DNA of 64,000 nucleotides, taken from NCBI GenBank assembly GCA_022539475.1, contig VCMS01000228.1, positions 70,816 to 134,815 on the forward strand. Reading direction: 5' to 3'. Under the pieces are notes generated by a model, which ran no database searches, had not been told where the DNA came from, and worked only from the letters and a program-made list of their open reading frames with translations. Made by a program: the position numbers and the translations under genes. The DNA is from Gracilaria domingensis (lineage: Eukaryota > Rhodophyta > Florideophyceae > Gracilariales > Gracilariaceae). Shown in pieces: positions 30,336-41,273 of this stretch. Each line of letters opens with the position of its first letter. Position 1 is the first letter of the stretch.

Positions 30336-30498
30336 GGTGGGTAGAAGCAAAGGGAGGTGAAGAGCGTAAAGAAAGGTTGGCAACGTATCTTGGGCAAGAA
30401 TGCGGGGGAAAGGCGAGAAAGCAAAGATCTGGACGAAGTCGACGAGCGGGACGCAGTTCGAGCGCGAAAAGCAGAAACGAGGATGAAGGGGAGGAAGC

Positions 30499-31310
30499 AA
30501 TATATATACGGCGCGAAATCACGCGGCGTGCAAAGCGTGCGGCGAACGACGACGGACGAGGCTCGCGGCGCGCGTTAAAGACGCACGGCAGCCGCGTTTC
30601 AAAAGTGTGCGCGCATGGCACACCGTCACGGCAGAGAGCACCGCGCGTGACGGGAGCCACTCGTGCTCGTCGGCGCCTCCACGCACCTCTGGCGGCGCGC
30701 CATTGGCGCGCAACAAACGGCGCGACAAACGTCGCCCACCCATCGCGGCGTGGGCGGCGGGCGCGAAAACGCACGCCGCCTCTCGCCCGTCACGCGGCGT
30801 TTCAGCGCGCGCGCCTTTGGCGCGCGGCGGCGGGGCAGATGCGACGCGCCGCGGGCGAGGCGCCCTTCCTTCCGCGGCGGCGGGTCGCGCGCGACGTTTG
30901 GCCGCGCGCCGCCCGGGGGCCGCTCCCTTGCGCGCGATATTTTGCGCGCTGGACGACGTGGGCGGCCGCGCGCTGGCTGAGCGCCGCGCTGCCGCGCGCG
31001 CGCGCTGTCGGCCGCCGCGTGCTGCCCGCGCGACACTTGGCGCGCGGCGCGCCATCTGTGCCTCGCTGCGTCGGGCGGCTCCGCCGATGCGCGCGACGGC
31101 GCCGCCAATGGCGCGCGACCACCAAGATATTTGGCGGCAGCTTCCGCCGTGGCGCGACGCCGCTTGTTGTACGGAACTTGTGCAAAGGCTTATTCGAAGC
31201 TTAAAATCTTTTTCTGCCGGCCAAGCCCTTCCGCCCTGCGCTTTCGCGCGCGTGCGCGCTTGTAAGCGTCACGCTCCCCCCTTCGACGTGGCGATATTTT
31301 TGGCGCTCGC
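30499..31310. promoter_or_regulatory. GC-rich promoter island of the cyclin gene with repeated E2F-like motifs
   Basis: The island is packed with GCGCGC. It starts with a TATA element (30499-30508). TTTGGCGC or near matches (E2F consensus TTTSSCGC) lie at 30816-30823, 30940-30947 (TTTTGCGC), 31130-31137 (TTTGGCGG) and 31299-31306. TTGGCGCGC is at 30703-30711 and again near 31037. Long plus-strand frames here (up to 347 codons, 30607-31650) are composition artefacts: Arg/Ala-rich with no domains. Confidence 0.5.
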
Positions 31311-33527
31311 TGCCGCGACGAGCTCATTTCGGCGGAGAAGCACGACATATCGAGGGTTAAGGGTTACACCTTTCATACAGCTTTGTTCTCCCTCGCAATG
31401 CGCGCAGTATGTCATACTTGACCCTTCTTCCTGGCGTGCTTTTAGTGTATGCGCTTCGATCTCCCTGCCCGCTGAGTTGCATGTCAGCCTCTTATTGTGT
31501 ATCACAAAGTCGTATCCCTTTATGTGGCTGTTCCTTTGTAATAACCCTGTTCGTCAATATCGTCCCGTAATTCTTAGATATCTTCCTGCTTCAACCCCCT
31601 GGGTCCCTTTCCTTTGTTGCTGCGCTTCAGATCTTTTTCGTTGTGGCTGATACAGCTCACTACCTGCTTGTTTTTTTTTGTTGCTGCGCTGTCGCGTCGT
31701 CCCTTCTTAGTATCTTAGATCGTTGAGATGCTGCCGAGGCACGCAGTCTGCGTTGCGCCCTTGTTGAGTGGAAGCAAATTAAGCCCACTCTCCACCACAG
31801 CTCCTTTGTGACAAACAGCAGTCAGATTCATACCATTGTTATTCAAAAACCATTAGTCTTCCTGATTCTTCCCGTTTATTCATCAGCCTCTCCTTCTGTT
31901 CTGTTTCGCACACTGACTCCAACAAGCCGTACTACTATTAGCAATGAAAGGCTAACCGCCATATCTACGCCTGGCACACCCCATGGCTCAATTGGCTGCA
32001 TTGCACTCATCATCGCCGATGATTCTCCCCATCCCCCCTCCCCCCCGGGGCCGAGTAACGAATCGATTCAAGCGTGATGGACACAGACAGCGCCATCATC
32101 GCCTGACACAGCCGATTTGTAGAAAAGCGCGTGGTGCTAATTGCGTGACGTATTCAAAAAGCACCGCGTCTGTTTAGTCCTTTTCCACATGGCTTTATCC
32201 CTCTTTGAGCCTTTGTCCCTCGTTGAGTCTTCGATTCGGCTTTTTGAAAATATCTTTACTCCTGCATTACGCCTCTGAAGACATCGTAGTACGACTTCAG
32301 CTTATTCCCCTTTTCAGACATATCCTCACCCAACCATTACGTCTTTTTGTTCTACAACAATTTACCTCTGACACATGTGCTTACCGTTTCAAGTAAACTT
32401 TTTTTGCTCCATTGTGAGTCACACGACTCGTTTAAAAATGGTCTGCCCGCGTCTTCGACAGACATGCTTTACATTTGCCTTGAACTGCTATCGTGTTTCT
32501 TACGTTTGTATTCTACTAATAGACAACTACTAACGGCAAATCAAACAACTTGCGGACAAGATCATCTTCTTATGATATTACCCCATCGCCAGACCCACTT
32601 TCCAGACGACAGCCATTGTTCAAACAAACTTTTGTACCCGCCTGACACTACTTCAGCGCGCCTTTTTCCTCTCGTTGTTGTAGCTTGGAACACATTACTG
32701 TCGCTTTGAAAACAAAACCTGTAAACCGCACATAAACATTGTGCGATCCAAACTGCAATGTGCTCCTGCTCTTTTCGACTGGAACGTGGTCACTCAGGAG
32801 GCGTCGTCACTTGAGCAACACATAATCGCTCGCACAAACCTTGTTGCACTCGCACGTCACGACCGCGTCTCACGACTGTGTCCATGATCCGAAAATATGC
32901 TATTCCCACTTGGAACGTTCATCATGGCGCTCACTGCCACGAGACACTATCTATGCGCTTGCAAATACTGTGCTCTTGTTAATGCGTTGACGAAGGCACA
33001 CTTGGGACTCCCCAAGTTGGGAGACAACCCTCAACGTTAAAGAGCAGATGAAACTGGTTCAGGTACAAACTTGAAAACATTGCGAATTTGGTATTTGCAG
33101 TCTAGTGTTCAGCGTTTTTTGGCGGCAAACCAAGGACAACATATCTACTGCTTGTAGATACTTGGTCTACTCGATCCCCGAAACAAAGAAGTAACAAGGC
33201 TTGGCCGTTTAGGAAGAGAATGACCCCGAGCTTGACAGTGTTTTGCTCTACGGGTCAAACTCCAAAACCGTTTATCTCCTTGTCAGCAGCTTCCCTGCCT
33301 GTTCCAGCCATTCACCCCAACGTTACACCCTCGGAGCAATAGATATGCCAATCGCAAGGGACATTCACATTAGCGTTTGCTGTTCTCCTGGCGTGCGTGC
33401 ATAAACATTTTTACGAAATTGTGGTCTGCATATCGTACCTTCCTTCGTTTTCTTGCTGATCACAAGCGTTAAAGCATTGACTTCAAACCTCTTGAGTTTC
33501 TCCTCTATCCATACACTCTTCAACACG
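31311..33527. other. long gene-free region upstream of NAA50
   Basis: About 2.2 kb, T/C-rich on the plus strand. Several short frames (maximum about 120 codons) carry no recognisable protein. No repeats of note. It may contain an unrecognised RNA gene or long leader. Confidence 0.4.
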
Positions 33528-34091
33528 ATGGACCAAGATTCGCATCCACCTTTGCCAATAGTCTGGGGAGACGTGAATGAAAAGAACGTGAATCAACTTG
33601 ACATTCTACACGCTACTATTTTCCCCGTGAAGTACAATCACATGTTCTACAAAGAAGTGCTGAAAGCTCCGAAAGGCTTCGTCAAACTTGCCTACCACAA
33701 TGAGTTGCTAGTCGGTAGTGTTTGTTGCCGGAAAGAACCATATTTTGCATCCCACGCTGACCTTGAAAAGAAAGTGTCAATGGGTATTCAACCTGCGGAA
33801 CTGCGCACCACCGAGGAAGCTAGTCTGTACATAATGACACTGGGAGTATTGGCTCCATATCGTGAACGTCGAATCGGCCATCGCCTTATCACTCATGTTT
33901 TGGATCTTGTTCAATCCTCTCCTGAATGTAGGGATGTTGTCGACATTTACCTTCACTTGCAGGAAGGGAACGATGATGCACTGCGTTTCTACGAACGGTA
34001 TGGATTCCAAGTTACGGAATATGTTCGAGGGTATTACAGGCGACTTGATCCACCAAACTGCTACATTGTCCGAAAGAAGGTTAAATCGTAA
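33528..34091 (+). CDS. NAA50: N-alpha-acetyltransferase 50 (GNAT family)
   Basis: 187 aa from ATG 33528; upstream frame lacks ATG. NAA50 acetylates N-terminal Met of proteins, alone or with the NatA complex on the ribosome. The GNAT fold is visible: VNQLDILHATIFPVKYNHMFY (substrate-side helix, FPVxY is a family mark), LVGSVCCRKE, SLYIMTLGVLAPYRERRIGHRL (acetyl-CoA-binding RxxGxR segment), VVDIYLHLQEGNDDALRFYE, YGF, and YYRRLDPPNC. Compared with the animal protein there is an extra stretch of roughly 25 residues between CCRKE and SLYIMTLG. Tail-to-tail with MnmE, 70 bp apart. Confidence 0.95.
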   Translation: MDQDSHPPLPIVWGDVNEKNVNQLDILHATIFPVKYNHMFYKEVLKAPKGFVKLAYHNELLVGSVCCRKEPYFASHADLEKKVSMGIQPAELRTTEEASLYIMTLGVLAPYRERRIGHRLITHVLDLVQSSPECRDVVDIYLHLQEGNDDALRFYERYGFQVTEYVRGYYRRLDPPNCYIVRKKVKS

Positions 34092-34161
34092 AACTTGCGT
34101 TTGTGTTTTGGTAACCAGCTACTCGAAGCTACTCTGGAGACCAAGGGTTGCTAGCTAGACT

Positions 34162-35856
34162 TCACTTTCCTATGCAAAACTCTTTGAAGATCAAATCCAG
34201 CACTTCTTCGCAATCAATTTTTCCAGTGATGGCACCAAGTTCCTTGGCAGCAATACGAAGGTCTTCTGCTGCAAGATCCATGGGCAGAAAAAGAGAGGGG
34301 TCTGAACCACTTCTGCCGTCCAAAAAGGAGTCCAGTGCAGAAACTGCGTTTTTCATGTGATGCCTATGTCGTGCTCTCGTAATGATAGGCACACTGTTAC
34401 TGGAAGTGCGTTTCTCGGCGGAGCCATTTATATCACTCCCTTCACATATGCTTCGTATCGTCGATTCCAAATGGTCTACTAATTCCGTCAATCCTTCATT
34501 CTGCAACAAGCTGGTTTGGAACACTTTGCAAGCATCATCGAGAATGCCGTGTTCGGCTTTGTCCACTAAATCGACCTTGTTCAAAACGCAAACCAAGTGC
34601 CTTTGAGAGTTATCGTTTGAATCTGGCTCGCAGTCAGTGGGAGCTAGTCGATTGGGGAGCGTTCGTATTGCTGCACCTATGTCGCCTGCGGTGACATCGT
34701 GAACTAGAACAGTAACGTCTGCTCTGGAGGCAGCATCTCGAGCTCTTCGCATGCCTTCAATTTCAATGGGATCGTTTGTACTATCTCGTAGCCCTGCGGT
34801 ATCGCTCACAGTGACAGCAAGTCCGTTAAGGTCCATTTGAACTTCAACGACGTCACGTGTAGTACCTGCATGAGGAGAAACAATTGCCGCCGGTCTCTTT
34901 GCAAGCGCGTTCAGCAAAGTACTCTTTCCAGCATTTGGTTCTCCTACAATTGCAACTCGAGCGCCCCCGCGAATAATTTCGCCTCTATGCGAGTCATGAA
35001 GATGGGTTTGGATTCGATCGCGCAGGTCGCGTATGCGGGGAATGATTTGTTCGAAAACTTGATCATCTACGTCATCACCAAAGTCGATTACAGCCTCAAC
35101 GTGAGCCAAACAAGTTTTGATATCAGCGCGCCATGTTTCCAGGGTTTGTTTAAGATGACCGGTGAACTGTCGCAGGGCTTGTTTTCGTTGCATTGCAGTT
35201 TCGGATGCTATGAGGTCTGCTAGACCCTCAACGGCAGTGAGATCCATCTGCCCATTTTCGAAAGCTCGTCGCGTAAACTCACCGCGTTCAGCGGGACGCA
35301 CTGCAAGTTGTGGAGAAGCGCAATCTGCAATAGCGTCAATCACTGCACTTATGACAGCTCTTGAACCGTGCACGTGCAGCTCAACCACATCTTCTCCAGT
35401 GAAACTCTTGGGACTCGGAAAGTAGAGAACAAGCGCCTCGTCAAGCAGTTCAGCTGATGTAGGATGATACAATCTTCGCAACGCTGCATATCGTGGTGGT
35501 GGAATAGCTGAGAGTGACTGAGAACTGAGTAGTCTCCGAAGGCATGCGGTGGCGTGCGGTCCAGATATTCGAATGACGGCGACACCAGCTGTGACACCCG
35601 CACCAGACGACAGGGCAAAGATGGTGTCTTCTTGAAAGTCAGCATTGGGGATACTGAGCGGAGATGTATAGAGATTGACTTCTGGTGTGTGGTCTCGCGT
35701 GGAAATGGGACGAGTGCTCATTAGCGTGACGCGATTAGGTTGATGTACCACGGGAGGTGGCGGGCGCCATCTACGACAAAAAGTTCCGCGAAGCGCAGCG
35801 AGGGTGGCGCCTCCTGAACGTGAAACGGAAACAGTTCGGGCGAACAATAGCGCCAT
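34162..35856 (-). CDS. GTPBP3: MnmE/TrmE-type tRNA-modifying GTPase, probably mitochondrial (GTPBP3/MSS1)
   Basis: 564 aa from ATG 35856. With MnmG it installs the 5-carboxymethylaminomethyl-type modification on U34 of organellar tRNAs. The N terminus (about 65 residues) is basic and Ser/Arg-rich, a targeting sequence. The TrmE-N domain has IFALSSGAGVTAGVAVIRISG and FTGEDVVELHVHGS. A helical domain follows, then the inserted G domain: GEPNAGKS (G1), AGTTRD (G2), DTAGLRD (G3), NKVD (G4). The family C terminus FCIGK, with the catalytic Cys, is intact. Single exon. Mitochondrion is favoured, but plastid targeting cannot be excluded. Confidence 0.96.
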   Translation of the reverse strand: MALLFARTVSVSRSGGATLAALRGTFCRRWRPPPPVVHQPNRVTLMSTRPISTRDHTPEVNLYTSPLSIPNADFQEDTIFALSSGAGVTAGVAVIRISGPHATACLRRLLSSQSLSAIPPPRYAALRRLYHPTSAELLDEALVLYFPSPKSFTGEDVVELHVHGSRAVISAVIDAIADCASPQLAVRPAERGEFTRRAFENGQMDLTAVEGLADLIASETAMQRKQALRQFTGHLKQTLETWRADIKTCLAHVEAVIDFGDDVDDQVFEQIIPRIRDLRDRIQTHLHDSHRGEIIRGGARVAIVGEPNAGKSTLLNALAKRPAAIVSPHAGTTRDVVEVQMDLNGLAVTVSDTAGLRDSTNDPIEIEGMRRARDAASRADVTVLVHDVTAGDIGAAIRTLPNRLAPTDCEPDSNDNSQRHLVCVLNKVDLVDKAEHGILDDACKVFQTSLLQNEGLTELVDHLESTIRSICEGSDINGSAEKRTSSNSVPIITRARHRHHMKNAVSALDSFLDGRSGSDPSLFLPMDLAAEDLRIAAKELGAITGKIDCEEVLDLIFKEFCIGK

Positions 35857-37643
35857 TGATGCGCGTGGATGAGACAAGTTCAGGTCTGTCGCGCATTACC
35901 ATCTCCCATACGACGAGAAGGCTGTTCTCAATCATACGAAGGTACAAAATAATGCTCAAGGTTGAACTGCTTTTCTTATTGGCTGTGCCGAACAGGTGAT
36001 CCGGTCGGCCACGTCACGCCCAGTTGTGTGCCTCCGAATCTTGTCGTCGCTGTTTCTAGTTAGTGATGCCTTCTTTTGTGCATGAAGAAGCACGACAGCC
36101 TAACAGCTGTAACACCCAAAGCCCAAAACACTTTGTTGAAACATCGTTACTGATTCCCCTGGAGCCTTTTTCGGTCAACGCAAGGCAAAGTTTTTTGGTC
36201 GCCTCGGGAACAATCAATTCTTATCATGAGCCGAACGATAAGCACGCGAAACGTGGAGATTGTGCTAGCATAGAGCTTCCTCGATGATTGCATTATTGCA
36301 ACATCGCTACCTTTAAACTCGCGTAACATTCACCACCATCCTCGTCGATGCAGCAGCAACCTCCTATCCTTAGTTGAAGTACAGCTTCCGCCAGAGAGAA
36401 TTCCCCCAACAATCTGGCTAATCACTTCCTGGAGACTAAAGTTGTCTCGTTAAACTACTTGTGGGAGCGTCTCTCGACGAAAGGTGTTTGTCAAAGGGCA
36501 TCCTAAGACCATGTGGTCTGCGTCCTTCTTAGAACTTATGTCACATTTGCACCGCTCGAGCATTCCGTTATGTACGACGCTATTGAGTGCAGGTTGGAAC
36601 GTCTGCGACAATCGCAATCTTGTAAACTGCACAATTTCTAGGTTCTAACCATCTATGTGCAATCAGATCTCTCTTATTGCTCATTAATTTTAGCGTGGAA
36701 TCCGCTCTTGGCCTTTGCTTCGAATGTGTCTCCTCAAGGCTCTCAATCTCCCGTCTCGTAAACTCTTGACCTGAGACTCCAAAGTTTTGTGGTCTTCTTC
36801 GGTCTGTCATGGACAGCTATTCGATAATCTGTGAGCAACACGAGCACAGGCGATCCTTTTCTGAAGAGCCAGCTTATGAATATGGCTTCATAACAAACTG
36901 TCTGGCTTGTGGTTGTCGTTATCTAGTCTTTGAGAACTTCAGTTTTCTTCAGAACCTACGAAGGTACATTGCTCTAGTTTTCTTAAGATCTTAAGAGGAT
37001 AAACTCAATTTCGGAACTCATATTCTGTGATTTCCGACAAAAAAAAAAGAAACAAACGTACAGATTCTGTAATACAGAACGCACAAGACTACAAGCGAAG
37101 GGTAGTCTACCCTTGGTACATATCCCGTCGTATCATACTCATCTTTCTGCTTTGTTATGATACAAAGGCGAAGAGCGATAGTCAACAGTTTGTTCCAGCT
37201 TATCCTTCGGTATTCTGTCAGCGGGGAAGTAACATTCCCCTTGTGTTCCTTTCGTTCTTTAGAGAATTAAGGCCGTCGAACCCTGTCCTTTTCTGAAGGG
37301 TACGGCGATTCCTCTCTTGCGGATTATCACCTTAGGATAACTGAAGAAATGCTACTTGGGCTGCGTTACGCTGGAAATTCAATCGGTCCAACTGAGTATC
37401 CTTTCTGGCTGGGACAACAAAAGAAACAGCCTTCCTGAAGTCGAGGATTAATTGTTCTCCAGTCGTTCTCATGTGAACTGCTTTCCGCCAATCCGCCCCA
37501 GTTTCCGCTCTTTGATACATGCAAAAGGGCGAATACGAAAGAACACTCTCTCTCTTCCGCTTTATCGTCGAGGCGGCGTTCGTACAATCCCCCCGTAGTT
37601 ATTGACACCTTCGAAGTGGTAACAGCTCGATTTCATTCATCTG
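35857..37643. other. AT-richer intergenic region with retroelement debris
   Basis: 1.8 kb holding a non-LTR retrotransposon relic (see 36450-36810) and a 62-codon minus-strand frame at 37332-37520 that looks like decayed coding sequence of unknown origin. Otherwise nothing recognised. Confidence 0.4.
36450..36810 (-). pseudogene. relic of a non-LTR retrotransposon 3' end (zinc-binding region after reverse transcriptase)
   Basis: Two minus-strand frames (36580-36810 and 36450-36632) overlap with a frameshift. The second ends with ERCKCDISS ... DADHMVLGC ... FRRE, the C-x-C-x-H-x-C pattern that follows the RNase H-like part of many LINE polyproteins, preceded by QFTRLRLSQ. Similar patterns occur at 40660-41154 and 41274-41678. 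The relic is inactive. Confidence 0.4.
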
Positions 37644-38873
37644 ATGTTGGTGCGGTGGTGGCATCACATAATCCGATTATCGCACAATGGAATATATGGA
37701 AGTCCAAACTCGCAGCCATACGGAGTCTTGGACCGCCGACCCTCCGCCGCTATGTTCTATGCGCGCATCATCTCGGGCATACTTGCCTTGACAGCCGTTA
37801 TCTTTACTGTATCTTTTGCTGGCCAGCTTCCTCCGTCTGGAAAAACAGATAAGGTCACACACCGAGACCAACAACTCTTTTTTGGCCTTCCAAGACCACG
37901 CCTTCGGGTGATTCTAAACGGCAGTAGACAAATAGCTTCGGATGGAACGGAATTCGTATTTCAAAAGGCCGTCAATCCTCGGGCTACCATTCTCTTACTT
38001 CATGGTTGCTCACATTCTGCTACGGACTGGTTTCCCCCGTCAGAGTTTTGTCGAGAATGCATTGGGTTACCAGAGGAAATCAGGATTGCGTATCAGTCTT
38101 TGCTTCAAGGATATTCAGTTATCGCAGTTTCGTCCACCGACCGTAAACGAAAATGTTGGCGCACTCACCCGCGAGCAAGTACAGGTCATGATTATGAGAG
38201 AATTGAATCTGCTCTGAAAGTCGCCAAGAACCTTGGCGTGTATGATTCGGTACGACCATTGGTCGCTCTTGGTGTTTCTTCTGGTGGATTGTTTGCTTCG
38301 TCCCTTCCTCTTCGTTCTCCTGTGACTGCGGTTAACTCGATAGTGTCACCGTCCGTTGTCAACCTATGGACTGCTGAATTCGCTCTCGAGAGGACTACTT
38401 ACGCTCCGCATGTGTTTACCCACATGGCTTCGCGCGACGGACATACTGCGAAGATGGTTGCTTCCTCAATGACAAGGTTGTTAAACATGGGAGTTCCTTG
38501 CGCAGAGTTCAAAGCTGACGCAAAACCAGTCACAGCCAAGTTCCTAGCTGATTCGATTCCTCATGTGAACGAGTCGCTCGCTTTTGAAATTGTCTCTGCG
38601 TTAAATGCTGCTGGCCACTTAGACTCGGTGTGGCATCTGAAATCCGATCCACGTCAGTCCTTGTGGCGAAACGTTGTTCAGCATCTACAAAACAAAATGG
38701 GCGATTTTCTAATTGCTGATGCTTCCCCTTTATCGGAGGAGCTAAATCGAGCATGGGCCGCTCACGAGATCACTGCAGAATATATTGTTGAAACTCTTAA
38801 CTTCTTTGAGAAAACACTAAGGATGTCTGTCCAAACTTCTTCAGCTGCTTTTCCAGATTCCAAAAATGCATAG
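37644..38873 (+). CDS. alpha/beta-hydrolase fold protein with N-terminal membrane anchor
   Basis: 409 aa from ATG 37644; the in-frame ATG at 37752 gives 373 aa and starts directly before the hydrophobic segment (MFYARIISGILALTAVIFTV), so it may be the real start. Hydrolase marks: ATILLLHGCSHSATDWF (His-Gly oxyanion region) and the nucleophile elbow GVSSGGLFA (GxSxG). The Asp and His of the triad cannot be assigned surely. The segment suggests a signal anchor into the secretory pathway. Substrate unknown. Tail-to-tail with dihydroorotase, 62 bp apart. Confidence 0.85.
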   Translation: MLVRWWHHIIRLSHNGIYGSPNSQPYGVLDRRPSAAMFYARIISGILALTAVIFTVSFAGQLPPSGKTDKVTHRDQQLFFGLPRPRLRVILNGSRQIASDGTEFVFQKAVNPRATILLLHGCSHSATDWFPPSEFCRECIGLPEEIRIAYQSLLQGYSVIAVSSTDRKRKCWRTHPRASTGHDYERIESALKVAKNLGVYDSVRPLVALGVSSGGLFASSLPLRSPVTAVNSIVSPSVVNLWTAEFALERTTYAPHVFTHMASRDGHTAKMVASSMTRLLNMGVPCAEFKADAKPVTAKFLADSIPHVNESLAFEIVSALNAAGHLDSVWHLKSDPRQSLWRNVVQHLQNKMGDFLIADASPLSEELNRAWAAHEITAEYIVETLNFFEKTLRMSVQTSSAAFPDSKNA

Positions 38874-38935
38874 CCCCACTTACACAAACAAATAAGAAAC
38901 AGCAATCCACATACTGCAAAGTCAGATGGTTTGCG

Positions 38936-40015
38936 TTATTGTATTTCTTGCACAGACCATTTAACTTGTTCGCCAGCTCGAAGCGGCACAATAGAACCAC
39001 ATCCGGGAACTGGTACTTTTGAGACAACCTTTTGAGACTGTTTTACAAGCGTGATAGAACCTTCATTCAGTGGCAGCCCGTAGAAGCGAGCACCATGCTC
39101 ACTGAGAAAAGCTTCGAGTTTTTCCAAGCAGCCCGCTTCTTCAAAGGCTTCAGCGTAGAGCTCAATTGCAATGTGCGCTGAAAAGATTCCCGCACATCCG
39201 GCGCTGCAAAACTTGGCACTTTCGAGATGAGGCGCAGAATCCGTTCCGGCGAAAAACTTGCCTTGGTCATCTTCTGCTATGGCTCGGAGCAAGGCCTGTC
39301 GATGCACCTCGCGTTTCAAGATGGGCAGACAAAACATGGACGGGCGAATCTTGGCACCAGCGAAGATGGCTTGAAGAGAGTAAAGCAAATGATGCGCTGT
39401 TATGGTGGCACAAAGCCTGTTGCCCGGGGTGCTTCGGACGATGTCGACAGCTTCGGAGGTTGTGACGTGTTCCAAAACAATCTTGAGCGTGGGAAAGCGC
39501 TGTAGAAGCATGGGAAGCTGTACGGACACAAAACGATGCTCCCGATCGAAGATCTCAACATTTTGTTCTATGGACTCGCCGTGCACGCACAAAACCATCC
39601 CGAGTTGCTGCATTGTCTCCAGTGCATCAAACACGTTTTCTAAAGCTGTGACACCACTGGCCGAATTGGTAGTAGCACCAGCAGGGTATAGTTTGCATGC
39701 CTTGACGAGCCCTGATTCATGGGCTTCGCGAATGATTTGTGGGGTTGTGTTGTCCGTCAAATACAGGGTCATCAGCGGCTCAAAGTCGGGAAATTTGAGC
39801 AGGGAGCGCATGATTCTCTGGCGGTAGGCGGTGGCGTGTTCGGCTGTACAAACGGGGGGTTGAAGGTTGGGCATGATTATTGCGCGAGAGAAGTTTCGGG
39901 CCGTGTATGGAGCCACAACATTGAGCATTTCTTCATCGCGAAAGTGCGCATGAAAATCATCTGGACGGCGGATGGTTAAGGTGGTCGTGGGAGAGTCGTT
40001 GCTAGTGACAGGCAT
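38936..40015 (-). CDS. pyrC: dihydroorotase, PyrC/URA4 type
   Basis: 359 aa from ATG 40015, close to the bacterial PyrC length. It closes carbamoyl-aspartate to dihydroorotate in pyrimidine synthesis. The zinc-site residues are visible: DFHAHFRD, the carbamylated Lys in ACKLYPAGATTNS, His in LCVHGES, His in LEHVTT, and Asp in GTDSAPH. It is a stand-alone enzyme, not part of a CAD fusion. The frame stays open upstream to 40201 without any ATG but with a Ser/Leu/Arg-rich sequence resembling a transit peptide. An upstream exon or non-AUG start could therefore add a plastid signal. Confidence 0.96.
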   Translation of the reverse strand: MPVTSNDSPTTTLTIRRPDDFHAHFRDEEMLNVVAPYTARNFSRAIIMPNLQPPVCTAEHATAYRQRIMRSLLKFPDFEPLMTLYLTDNTTPQIIREAHESGLVKACKLYPAGATTNSASGVTALENVFDALETMQQLGMVLCVHGESIEQNVEIFDREHRFVSVQLPMLLQRFPTLKIVLEHVTTSEAVDIVRSTPGNRLCATITAHHLLYSLQAIFAGAKIRPSMFCLPILKREVHRQALLRAIAEDDQGKFFAGTDSAPHLESAKFCSAGCAGIFSAHIAIELYAEAFEEAGCLEKLEAFLSEHGARFYGLPLNEGSITLVKQSQKVVSKVPVPGCGSIVPLRAGEQVKWSVQEIQ

Positions 40016-40236
40016 ACCGGCTGGAAGTTGTGCGCCCCAGTAGATGTCGTGCGGAGCAGAAGCTCTGGGTCGAAGCCAAGCGTACGATTCGAACGGGAGA
40101 GAAAGAAGTAAGCGGGTTATATGCGATACACTTCGCTTGAGGGCAACTGCGTGATCCGCCTGACCGCTTGGGCACGTTTGCGGTATGCAATATGCGGACA
40201 ACGGCGGTCACCTTCGACTCACCGGCGACCCCGCAT

Positions 40237-40655
40237 GGTCACGTGAAGCTGCGGGGATCAATCGCCGCAGCCATCCAATAAAAATGAAGCAATCTCGATA
40301 CCTCTTCGATTACGGTGCCGATCAATCCACAGTATGGATTCCACACTGTCTCGAAGCGCGTGTCGCAACCCCCGTTTTACCGGCAACGGTACGACCTGCT
40401 CCAATGCGGAACTAACAAGGAGGGGCATGCAGCCGAGCTACGACGGTACTCGGCACCCTACGATGTCGCAACTCGAGCACATTCTGCAGCACATCGACTC
40501 TTTGCCATGCCGCCACCGTTTCTGCGTGTGCTACAGCAGGGCAAGAAGATGAGAACAGTCACAGCGCATATAACTCATCCGGAAGCTATTTCGGCGATGA
40601 CCAGAGGCGAGAACATGAGCGCGTTTGGTTCGCTCTCTTTCGGCAATAAGGGAAG
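40237..40655 (-). pseudogene. decayed partial copy of the C-terminal end of the beta-propeller membrane-protein gene
   Basis: Aligns by eye over about 420 bp with 44090-44513, the 3' part and downstream flank of the gene at 44316-45980. The membrane segment start is kept (NALMFSPLVIAEIASG), but a TGA follows at the position of the next Gly and the frame is broken further on. The middle and the start of the gene are missing. Confidence 0.6.
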
Positions 40656-40659
40656 GAAA

Positions 40660-41154
40660 GTGTTCTTTCTTCGAAAAGGCCAAGAAGTTCTCTGAATTAT
40701 GCCTAATCAAGTACTGAACCGACGGTTTTGCTTCGCCTGGCTGACCAACGAAAAGGTCTCGTCGCGATGCATTTGACTGCACACATCTTAAGATTACATG
40801 CTCGCAGTCTCTCTTCACGTTTGTTCCGCAGGTGGCTCTCATATTTTTCTTTTCCACTGCTGGATTGAGTGATGAAACAAGTCGTGCAAAAAGAACTGCG
40901 CTATAAAGTCTGCAACTTCAAGTTGTACGAGCTAACAAACCGTGGCTGGACATAGTGGTGTTAGCAATGCCCAGCCAAACGTTGCAGCTTTGTAACGGAG
41001 ATGAAGTTAAGACGCATCGGCTGAAGTCATTTGTCGGCTGTGTTGCGAAGGAGCATTGCGATTGTGAAACGCTTGTGTGCAACTCAACCCTTTTGGGATG
41101 CCTCGTCATGAGGATCATATGAACGCGACGCTTTGCGAGGGTGTAGCTGATCAC
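40660..41154 (-). pseudogene. non-LTR retrotransposon relic (RNase H-like part and zinc motif)
   Basis: Frames at 40918-41154 and 40531-40857 form one broken unit. It contains MRATCGTN ... CEHVILRC ... SRRDLF, the same C-C-H-C pattern as at 36450. Bases 40908-41157 resemble 46188-46521 (for example TGCAACTTCAAGTTGT and the following GGCTGG region). Inactive. Confidence 0.4.
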
Positions 41155-41273
41155 ATTTCATTTGTTCGGGGCATCAAAAGTTTCATGCTCTTCTCCGTTC
41201 AATGTGGTTTTTGCCCAATATTCCTCTCCCTCTCTCTCTCTCTTTGTGGGTGTAACAGCCTAATTCCGGCTTG

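Noticed and set aside
30607-31650. 347-codon plus-strand frame in the GC-rich island
   Set aside because: Arg/Ala-rich, overlapped by equally long frames in other phases, and placed in a promoter-like GCGC-rich stretch; expected by chance where stop codons are rare.
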